Source: an uncultured Bacteroidales bacterium
GTDB lineage: Bacteria; Bacteroidota; Bacteroidia; Bacteroidales; Paludibacteraceae
Length of the DNA stretch: 33,691 nt
Direction: 5' to 3'
Assembly: GCA_903911085.1 (NCBI GenBank)
Contig: CAIWCC010000002.1
Span: forward strand, 1-33,691
In this document: positions 8,349 to 15,488 of the stretch, in pieces
How positions within the stretch are numbered: position 1 is the first letter of the stretch
Layout: the number at the start of each line of letters is the position of its first letter
The notes under the pieces: generated by a model
Databases searched by the model: none
What the model was told of the DNA's origin: nothing
What the model saw: the letters and a program-made list of their open reading frames with translations, nothing else
Made by a program: the position numbers and the translations under genes

Positions 8349-8365
8349 GATAATTATAAAACAAT

Positions 8366-11194
8366 ATGAAAAAATACAGCCTTTTATGGAGTTTCGTGCT
8401 CTTGTTCTTTGTGCCAATACAAGCACAGCAAAATCAGTTTAAAATTCAGCTCTCGGGCGAATGGCGTTTTGCTACCGACCCAACCGACAAAGGTATTGCT
8501 GAACAATGGTTTGCAAAAAATCTACCAGAAACGATTACACTTCCCGGCTCTATGGCTACCAATGGAAAAGGCGATGAGGTAACCGTGGATACTAAATTCA
8601 CGGGGCAAGTTGTAGACCGCTCGTTTTACGAAAAGCCTGAATATGCCAAATATCGCGTGCCCGGGAATGTGAAAATCCCATTCTGGTTACAGTCGGAAAA
8701 ATATTATGCAGGTGCAGCCTGGTATCAAAAAGAAGTAACCATTCCGGCCAACTGGAAAAAGCAGGAAATTGAACTTTTTCTGGAACGTTGCCATTGGGAA
8801 ACGCGTTTGTGGATTGACAGTAAAGAGATGGGTATGCGAAACTCACTTGGAACGCCGCATGTTTATAAACTTACCGATGTGCTCACTCCCGGAAAACACA
8901 CAATTACAATTTGTGTAGATAACCGCACCAAATCTATTGACCCCGGCGTAAATTCACACAGCATTTCCGACCATACGCAAACCAACTGGAACGGTATGGT
9001 TGGCGCACTTTACCTTGAGGCCAAGCCCATTTCAATCAAGAGCATACAAGTTTTTCCGGATATTCATTTAAATAAAATTATAGCTAAAATAAAAATCAAT
9101 AACCCAACCAATAAAAAGCAAAAAGCAAATATTTCAATCCAAGTTATTGGCGCTTCAGAATTACCGGCAAAACAATTGAATATAACTATTGGGGCTGGAA
9201 TAGATTCGTTGGTGGTGGAATATCCAATGGGAAATGAGGTAAAACTCTGGAGCGAATTTCACCCTAATTTATACAGCTTAAAAACCACTCTTTCGGTAAA
9301 AAAGACACTGAACAATTACCAAACTACATTTGGAATGCGCGAAATTAAAGCCGTGGGCAAACAGATGCAAATCAACGGTAAACCACTGTTTTTGCGTGGA
9401 ACTTTGGAGTGTGCCATTTTCCCGAAAACCGGTTTCCCGCCAACTGACAAAGCTGAGTGGTTACGTATTTACAATGTGGCACGCGCTCATGGGCTCAACC
9501 ACTTCCGTTTTCACTCATGGTGTCCGCCCAAAGCCGCTTTTGATGCAGCCGACGAATTAGGTTTTTACCTGCACGTAGAAGTTTCGTCGTGGGCTAACCA
9601 GTCCACCACCATTGGCGATGGCAAACCTTTTGACAAATATGTGTATGAAGAAAGTGAGCGCATGATTGCCGAATATGGTAATCATCCATCATTCTGCATT
9701 TTACTTTACGGAAATGAACCTGGCGGAGACAAACAAGTTGAATTTCTCACCCAGTTTGTAACTTATTGGAAAGCAAAAGATAACCGCCGCATTTACAGCT
9801 CGGGAGCCGGTTGGCCAAATTTGGCCGTAAACGATTTTCAGAGCACTCCAAATCCACGCATTCAGGCGTGGGGAGAAGAACTTAAAAGTATTATCAACCA
9901 AAAAGCACCTGCTTCAAACTACGATTGGAATGCGAAAATTGAAAAATTTTTGCAACCTACTGTAAGCCACGAAATCGGGCAATGGTGTGTATATCCAAAC
10001 TTTAAAGAAATTGGGAAATATACCGGCGTAGTACGTGCCAAAAATTTCGAAATATTTCAGGAAACATTAAAAAACAACGGTATGGCTCAGTTGGCTGATA
10101 GCTTTTTATTGGCATCGGGTAAATTGCAGGCACTCTGCTATAAGGCTGATATTGAAGCAGCTTTGCGAACCAAAGATTTTGGTGGTTTTCAGTTGCTGGA
10201 TTTGCACGATTTCCCCGGACAAGGAACGGCTCTGGTTGGAGTTCTCGATCCTTTTTGGGAAGAAAAAGGGTATATCTCACCCAAGGAATACAGCCGTTTT
10301 TGCAATTCAACAGTTCCATTGGCTCGCCTTAAAAAACATATTTATACTAATGCCGATACGCTTTCGACCATGGTGGAAGTGGCGCATTATGGTAATGAAC
10401 CTTTGACAAATTGTATTCCGACATGGAAAATCACAGACGTTTTAGGGCAGACAATTTTTTCGGGACAATTACCAAAAACCGATATCCCATTAGGTAATTG
10501 CTTTTCGTTAGGGCAAATTAACGTACCACTGTCGTCAGTTCAAAAAGCGGAAAAATTGGTATTGGAAGTAACAGTGGGAACATTTTCTAATAGCTGGGAC
10601 ATTTGGGTATATCCTGCTGTGAAAGAAATTATTGCGGGAGCTGAGAAAATAAAGATTGTTTCAGAACTTGATATGTCAACGCAAAAATTCCTCGTTGATG
10701 GAGGCTCGGTATTGTTGACCCTCAAAAAAGGCGCATTAAAACCAGAATTTGGAGGTAAAATAGCCATTGGCTTTTCCAGTATTTTCTGGAATACGGCATG
10801 GACAGGTGGGCAAGCACCTCATACGCTGGGCATTTTGTGCAATCCAAACCATTCAGCATTAGCCGATTTCCCAACAGATTATTTCAGCAATTGGCAATGG
10901 TGGGATGCAATGAGCCATTCCAATGCTATTATGTTGGCACCCATATCTTCGGAAATAAAACCGATTGTGCGTGTTATCGACGACTGGTTCACGAATAGAC
11001 CATTGGCATTGTTGTTCGAAGTGAAAGTGGGCAAAGGAAAATTGCTGATATCAGGAATTGACTTCAATCAAGAATTGGAAAAACGCCCCGAAGCGCAACA
11101 ATTGCTTTACAGCCTGAAAAAATATATGGTAGGTGGAAATTTTAATCCTACTGTAAAGGTTGATGTTGAGTTAATTGAGAAATTGTACAAATAA
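8366..11194 (+). CDS. secreted glycoside hydrolase family 2 enzyme
   Basis: A 942-residue exported retaining glycosidase. Residues 1-20 are a signal peptide (hydrophobic core ending IQAQ). The GH2 sugar-binding jelly roll follows (AAWYQKEVTIP, RCHWETRLWID), then the immunoglobulin-like domain (about 225-320), with FGMREI and INGKPLFLRGT opening the TIM barrel. The acid/base is E451 in LYGNEPGG and the likely nucleophile is E536 in SHEIGQWC, 85 residues on. The last 300 residues are further beta domains. The barrel differs from classic LacZ: there is no NGKNYPLVGVNRH-type stretch and the acid/base loop is NEPGG, so beta-galactosidase, beta-glucuronidase or beta-arabinosidase activity are all possible. 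It is co-transcribed with the symporter. A weak hairpin (aaatacc-tttc-ggtattt, 11290-11307) lies downstream. Confidence 0.88.
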   Translation: MKKYSLLWSFVLLFFVPIQAQQNQFKIQLSGEWRFATDPTDKGIAEQWFAKNLPETITLPGSMATNGKGDEVTVDTKFTGQVVDRSFYEKPEYAKYRVPGNVKIPFWLQSEKYYAGAAWYQKEVTIPANWKKQEIELFLERCHWETRLWIDSKEMGMRNSLGTPHVYKLTDVLTPGKHTITICVDNRTKSIDPGVNSHSISDHTQTNWNGMVGALYLEAKPISIKSIQVFPDIHLNKIIAKIKINNPTNKKQKANISIQVIGASELPAKQLNITIGAGIDSLVVEYPMGNEVKLWSEFHPNLYSLKTTLSVKKTLNNYQTTFGMREIKAVGKQMQINGKPLFLRGTLECAIFPKTGFPPTDKAEWLRIYNVARAHGLNHFRFHSWCPPKAAFDAADELGFYLHVEVSSWANQSTTIGDGKPFDKYVYEESERMIAEYGNHPSFCILLYGNEPGGDKQVEFLTQFVTYWKAKDNRRIYSSGAGWPNLAVNDFQSTPNPRIQAWGEELKSIINQKAPASNYDWNAKIEKFLQPTVSHEIGQWCVYPNFKEIGKYTGVVRAKNFEIFQETLKNNGMAQLADSFLLASGKLQALCYKADIEAALRTKDFGGFQLLDLHDFPGQGTALVGVLDPFWEEKGYISPKEYSRFCNSTVPLARLKKHIYTNADTLSTMVEVAHYGNEPLTNCIPTWKITDVLGQTIFSGQLPKTDIPLGNCFSLGQINVPLSSVQKAEKLVLEVTVGTFSNSWDIWVYPAVKEIIAGAEKIKIVSELDMSTQKFLVDGGSVLLTLKKGALKPEFGGKIAIGFSSIFWNTAWTGGQAPHTLGILCNPNHSALADFPTDYFSNWQWWDAMSHSNAIMLAPISSEIKPIVRVIDDWFTNRPLALLFEVKVGKGKLLISGIDFNQELEKRPEAQQLLYSLKKYMVGGNFNPTVKVDVELIEKLYK

Positions 11195-11572
11195 TTTAAA
11201 TGCACCCTAATAAAATTAAGTCCAGAAATTAAACCACAATAGGAACAGTAGAATACAAAGAATTGATTAAATTCAAGAGCACAATAGTTAAATACCTTTC
11301 GGTATTTATTAAGCTTCTTAGCGTAGTGAAATGTAATAAAGTAAACAATTTAGCACTACATTATTTAATTGATTCAGAGCAGATTAAGTCTTTACCCCGA
11401 TAGGGATTAAATGTGAGTAGCCCCCAGTAAGTGAAGCGCAACTGGGGGATGAAAAGAACAAATAACCAAACATTTGATTTTCGGTTCGACATGTCGAACT
11501 GGAAATCAAAGAACGACAAAAAATGTTGGTTATGATTAGTAACCATAAAAGTAAGACAAAAAAGATACTAAT
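11195..11572. repeat. spacer with hairpin element before the DUF5107-TPR gene
   Basis: The spacer carries agcccccag(t)..(a)ctggggg followed by gatgaaaag at about 11413-11455, the same hairpin design as at 6425-6451. An inverted pair, ataaccaaacatt (11462-11474) and aatgttggttat (11522-11533), encloses tttgatttt and aaatcaaa around ttcgacatgtcgaa (about 11473-11510). A third small hairpin (ggtta..taacc) follows at about 11528-11544. No promoter consensus is visible, so the DUF5107-TPR gene may be read from the symporter-GH2 transcript through these hairpins. Confidence 0.55.
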
Positions 11573-14500
11573 ATGAGTGTAAAAGCTTGGCAAGAAGATG
11601 TAATTATCCCAACGTATGAAATTGGGAAAGCCGAAAAGAATCCTATTTTCCTTGAAAAACGTGTTTATCAAGGAAGTAGCGGAGTGGTTTATCCTTATCC
11701 GGTTGTAGAAAAAATAGCTGACGAGAAATGCGACAAAACCTACAAAGCCGTTTTTCTGGAAAATGAATATATCAAAGTAATGATTTTGCCAGAGCTGGGT
11801 GGACGTGTGCAAATGGCTTATGATAAAATCAAGAAGCGCCACTTCATCTATTTTAATCAGGTGATTAAGCCTGCTTTGGTAGGGTTGACTGGTCCGTGGA
11901 TTTCGGGGGGAATTGAATTTAACTGGCCGCAACATCATCGCCCGAGTACATTTTTACCGGTAGATTATACTATCGAAAATAATGCTGATGGTAGCGTTAC
12001 GGTTTGGGTAAGCGAAAACGAAAAAATGTTTCACCAAAAAGGCATGGCGGGTTTTACGCTGCATCTAGGTAAGGCATATCTGGAAATTAAAGGGAAGCTG
12101 TATAATCCAACTCCCGTTCCACAAACTTTTCTTTGGTGGGCAAATCCCGCAGTGGCGGTAAACGAACACTACCAAACGGTTTTTCCACCCGATGTACACG
12201 CCGTTTTTGACCATGGCAAACGCGATGTATCTACTTTCCCCATTGCTACGGGCACCTATTACAAAATTGATTATTCGGCAGGAGTGGATATTTCGAATTA
12301 CAAAAATATTCCTGTACCCACTTCGTATATGGCCATCAATTCGGAGTTTAACTTTGTGGGCGGTTACGAAAATGATACGCAAGCCGGTGTGCTTCATGTG
12401 GCAAGCCATCACATTTCACCCGGAAAAAAACAATGGACGTGGGGAAATGGCGATTTCGGCAAAGCATGGGATAGGAATCTAACCGATGAGGATGGACCAT
12501 ATATCGAACTAATGGCCGGGGTTTATACCGATAATCAGCCCGATTTCAGCTGGATGCAACCTTATGAGGAAAAGACTTTTACGCAATATTTTTTACCTTA
12601 TCGTGAGCTTGGCGTGGTAAAAAATGCTTCACAGGATTTGTTGCTAAACATGGATAAAGCTGGCGATAAAGTGATAGTGAAGATATTTGTTACTTCAAAG
12701 CAAAATAATGCAAGGATTGACCTCACCCCCTGCCCCCTCTCCTTGAGGAGAGGGGAATTTGAGGAGAGGGGGACAGGAAAGTGGGTTGAAGGTGATGCCC
12801 ATGCAAATATTACTACCGACTCATTTTCATGGGGCTTACTGATTCAAAAAGCCAAAGAAATGCGGCATGAACCAACAGAAGCCGAAAACAAATTATGGGA
12901 TAGATTAAGAAATAGAAAGACTGGTTATAAAATTCGTCGTCAACATATTATTCAAGGATTTATTGCTGATTTTTTCTGTGTGGAGAAAAATGTTGTTATT
13001 GAGGTCGACGGAGGTATTCACTTGACTCCGGAACAGAAAGAACATGATAAATTTAGAACGGATATTTTAAATAGTCATGGTTATACTGTTATCAGATATT
13101 CAAACGAAGAAGTTTTAAAAGACTCATTCGAGGTGGCAAATAGAATAAAAACTAAATTGCAAGAAATTCCTTCTAGAAAAAAAACAAATTCATCGTATGA
13201 CTCCCTTCCCCCCTCTCCTAAAGGAGAGGGGTCGGGGGTGAGGTTTTTCTCCGAAAAAGCAAATCTATCTCCGGAATCAGTTTATACTCGTGAAATCGAA
13301 ATTGGAAATATTTCTCTTTCAGAATTATGTTTATCAGTTTATACCGAAAATGGTACAGAATTGCTTGCCATTCGTACTGAAGAAGTGGAGCGTCCGCAAG
13401 CCGAGGCCGCAAAACCCTCTTTGTCGCCACAGGAAACGCCAACATGCGAGCAGTTATACCTTACCGGGTTGCATTTGGAACAATACCGACATGCAACATA
13501 CAACGCCACTGATTATTACCTGGAAGCATTACGACGTGACCCGAGCGATGTAAGAAACAACAATGCCATGGGACTTTGGCTGCTTCGTCGTGGTAAATTC
13601 AGCGAAGCTGAAAGTTATTTCCGCAAAGCAATAGAAACACAATTGCAACGCAATCCAAATCCTTACGATGGTGAACCACATTACAATTTGGGGTTAGTAC
13701 TTCAATTTCAAGGCAAACTGAAGTCTGCCTATGATGCATTTTATAAATCGTGTTGGAATGCAGCCATGCAGGATGCCGGATATTTGGGTTGTGCACAGAT
13801 ATCGTGTAAAAATGATAAGCTGACTGATGCGCTTTACGAAATAGACAAATCGCTCATTCGCAATTGGCACAACCACAAAGCGCGTGTGCTTAAAACAGCA
13901 ATTTTGCGTAAACTTGATCGTAAAAATGAAGCATTGGAACTGATTGCTGATTCGTTGAAGATTGATTTATTCAATTTTGGTTGTCGTTTTGAGCAGTATT
14001 TGCTTACAAATGATAATTCTGTTTTAGCGGAAATGCATCAATTTATGCGTGGCGAAATTCATAATTATGAAGTAGTTGCGCTCGATTATATTGGTGCTGG
14101 ATTGTATGCTGAGGCTGTGCAGTTATTGGAAGTAGGAATTATTGCATGTTCCGCACTTTCTTCCCCCCTCTCCTCAAGGAGAGGGGTTGGGGGTGAGGTC
14201 AAAACAACACCCATGACTTATTATTATATGGGCTGGGCATTGAATTTATCAGAAAAAGAAGCTGAATCAGTTTTAGAAAAAGCGGCTGTACATGCACCTG
14301 AATATTGTTTTCCAAACCGGTTGGAAGCAATTCTGGCCTTGGAATGTGCTCAAAAAGTGAATCCAACTGATGCAAAAGCGCCTTATTATTTGGGTAATTT
14401 GTGGTACGACAAACGTCAATACACTGAAGCAATTGCTTGTTGGGAAAAATCGGTGAAAATTGACGACACATTCCCAACGGTACTTCGAAATCTTTCGCTG

Positions 14501-15394
14501 GCCTATTTCAATAAACTAAATCAGGAAGCCAAAGCCCTTGAGTTTTTGGAAAAAGCCTTTTCATTAGACACCACCGATGCTCGCATTCTGATGGAACTCG
14601 ACCAGTTGTACAAACGCCTTTGTCGTCCACATGCCGAACGGTTGGCATTCCTGGACAAGTACTTCCATTTGGTGGAAGAACGTGACGATGTGTATCTTGA
14701 ATATGTGACTTTGAATAATCAATTGGGGAATTATACCAAAGCTATTGAGCTGATTGATAACCGCATTTTCCACCCTTGGGAAGGTGGCGAAGGAAAAGTA
14801 CCGGCTCAATATCAGTTAGCCCGAGTGGAACTTGCCAAACAATTTATTGCTCAAAATGAGCACAAAAAAGCCATTCAGTTATTGAACCAATGTTTGGAAT
14901 ATCCGCATAATTTGGGCGAAGGGAAATTACACGGAGCGCAGGAAAACGATTTCCATTATTGGCTGGGTTGTGCTTACGAAGAAATGGGGCAATCAGACCT
15001 GGCTAAAAAATACTGGGAACTGGCCAAAGATGGTAATTCTGAACCAGCCGCTGCCATTTTTTACAATGACCAAAAGCCGGACAAGATTTTCTATCATGGA
15101 CTGGCTTTGTTGAAACTTGGTCGCAAAGAGGAAGCCAAAACCCGTTTTGAAAAATTGATTGCTTTTGGCGAAAAACATTTGAACGAACAAATTAAACTGG
15201 ATTATTTTGCTGTTTCGCTACCCGATTTGCTTATTTGGGACGACGACCTGACTTACCGCAACAAAATTCATTGTTATTATATGTTGGGTTTAGGCTATTT
15301 AGGTTTAGGGCAGACAGAAAAGGCCAATTCCTATTTGCAAAAAGCAGCCGAAATGGATGTGAATCATCAGGGTGTGCAAGTGCATTTGTTATAG
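11573..15394 (+). CDS. DUF5107-TPR protein with an in-frame DUF559 nuclease cassette
   Basis: A 1273-residue protein with no signal peptide, hence probably cytoplasmic. Residues 1-382 are DUF5107, a mutarotase-like beta-sandwich domain often joined to TPRs and found in carbohydrate loci (LPELGGRVQMAYDK, GGIEFNWPQHHRP, FLWWANPAV). Residues 383-557 are foreign: they start and end in palindromic repeats read as protein (DLTPCPLSLRRGE; LPPSPKGEGSGVR) and contain a DUF559 domain at about 420-530. The domain shows RRQH, D466 in IADFF and E477-V-D479-G-G, the PD-(D/E)XK pattern. The host beta-sandwich resumes at about 558 (SEKANLSPESVYTREIEIG). Tandem TPRs fill about 625-1270, with another repeat-encoded insert at 863-876. 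The frame is open throughout, so host protein may still be made. The DUF5107 function is unknown; glycan binding or hydrolysis is likely from context. Confidence 0.85.
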   Translation: MSVKAWQEDVIIPTYEIGKAEKNPIFLEKRVYQGSSGVVYPYPVVEKIADEKCDKTYKAVFLENEYIKVMILPELGGRVQMAYDKIKKRHFIYFNQVIKPALVGLTGPWISGGIEFNWPQHHRPSTFLPVDYTIENNADGSVTVWVSENEKMFHQKGMAGFTLHLGKAYLEIKGKLYNPTPVPQTFLWWANPAVAVNEHYQTVFPPDVHAVFDHGKRDVSTFPIATGTYYKIDYSAGVDISNYKNIPVPTSYMAINSEFNFVGGYENDTQAGVLHVASHHISPGKKQWTWGNGDFGKAWDRNLTDEDGPYIELMAGVYTDNQPDFSWMQPYEEKTFTQYFLPYRELGVVKNASQDLLLNMDKAGDKVIVKIFVTSKQNNARIDLTPCPLSLRRGEFEERGTGKWVEGDAHANITTDSFSWGLLIQKAKEMRHEPTEAENKLWDRLRNRKTGYKIRRQHIIQGFIADFFCVEKNVVIEVDGGIHLTPEQKEHDKFRTDILNSHGYTVIRYSNEEVLKDSFEVANRIKTKLQEIPSRKKTNSSYDSLPPSPKGEGSGVRFFSEKANLSPESVYTREIEIGNISLSELCLSVYTENGTELLAIRTEEVERPQAEAAKPSLSPQETPTCEQLYLTGLHLEQYRHATYNATDYYLEALRRDPSDVRNNNAMGLWLLRRGKFSEAESYFRKAIETQLQRNPNPYDGEPHYNLGLVLQFQGKLKSAYDAFYKSCWNAAMQDAGYLGCAQISCKNDKLTDALYEIDKSLIRNWHNHKARVLKTAILRKLDRKNEALELIADSLKIDLFNFGCRFEQYLLTNDNSVLAEMHQFMRGEIHNYEVVALDYIGAGLYAEAVQLLEVGIIACSALSSPLSSRRGVGGEVKTTPMTYYYMGWALNLSEKEAESVLEKAAVHAPEYCFPNRLEAILALECAQKVNPTDAKAPYYLGNLWYDKRQYTEAIACWEKSVKIDDTFPTVLRNLSLAYFNKLNQEAKALEFLEKAFSLDTTDARILMELDQLYKRLCRPHAERLAFLDKYFHLVEERDDVYLEYVTLNNQLGNYTKAIELIDNRIFHPWEGGEGKVPAQYQLARVELAKQFIAQNEHKKAIQLLNQCLEYPHNLGEGKLHGAQENDFHYWLGCAYEEMGQSDLAKKYWELAKDGNSEPAAAIFYNDQKPDKIFYHGLALLKLGRKEEAKTRFEKLIAFGEKHLNEQIKLDYFAVSLPDLLIWDDDLTYRNKIHCYYMLGLGYLGLGQTEKANSYLQKAAEMDVNHQGVQVHLL
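12719..12757 (-). repeat. palindromic repeat unit 4 (left end of DUF559 cassette)
   Basis: gacctcaccccctgccc leads into cctctcc-ttga-ggagagggg. It is the reverse complement of unit 5 with few mismatches and forms the left boundary of the cassette. A partial second palindrome arm (gaggagaggggg) follows to about 12771. It is translated as DLTPCPLSLRRGE. Confidence 0.85.
13203..13243 (+). repeat. palindromic repeat unit 5 (right end of DUF559 cassette)
   Basis: cccttccccc is followed by cctctcc-taaa-ggagagggg and tcgggggtgagg. It has the same orientation and almost the same sequence as unit 6 and is an inverted copy of unit 4. It is translated as LPPSPKGEGSGVR in the host frame. Confidence 0.85.
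14160..14200 (+). repeat. palindromic repeat unit 6 (in frame in the TPR region)
   Basis: cttcccccc is followed by ctctcct-caa-ggagagggg and ttgggggtgaggtc. It adds about 14 residues (SSPLSSRRGVGGEV) between TPR helices of the DUF5107-TPR protein. It uses a different reading phase from unit 5, yet still has no stop codon. Confidence 0.85.
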
Positions 15395-15407
15395 GTATAA
15401 TAAATTG

Positions 15408-15448
15408 AAAATCCGGATATTAGCACTTATGCTATTTATCCGGATTTT
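15408..15448. terminator. bidirectional intrinsic terminator
   Basis: aaaatccggata (15408-15419) pairs perfectly with tatccggatttt (15437-15448). The loop itself can pair (tagca-ctta-tgcta). T-rich on both strands, it lies between the convergent DUF5107-TPR and FAD oxidoreductase genes and would end both transcripts. Confidence 0.85.
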
Positions 15449-15488
15449 TGAAATTTTACACTAGTTTTTAGTTGAAATAATGCTGATT

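Larger units (their letters stand above)
12719..13243. mobile_element. DUF559 nuclease cassette with inverted palindromic ends
   Basis: About 523-525 bp bounded by cctcacccc at the left and ggggtgagg at the right, each followed inward by a cctctcc/ggagagg palindrome, giving terminal inverted repeats of about 38 bp. The only gene content is a DUF559 domain (Vsr/PD-(D/E)XK endonuclease-like) on the plus strand. The first in-frame Met of the domain is at 12860, with the conserved start of the fold (LLIQKAKEMR) running from further upstream in the host frame. No transposase, no obvious target-site duplication (flanks ggattga and tttttct) and no intein splice motifs were seen. Movement is inferred from the ends and from interruption of the host domain. 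Confidence 0.7.

Noticed and set aside
12719-13243. Intein or intron in the DUF5107-TPR gene
   Set aside because: There is no Cys/Ser block A at the left join and no HN plus Cys/Ser/Thr at the right join. The frame stays open and no intron structure is apparent.
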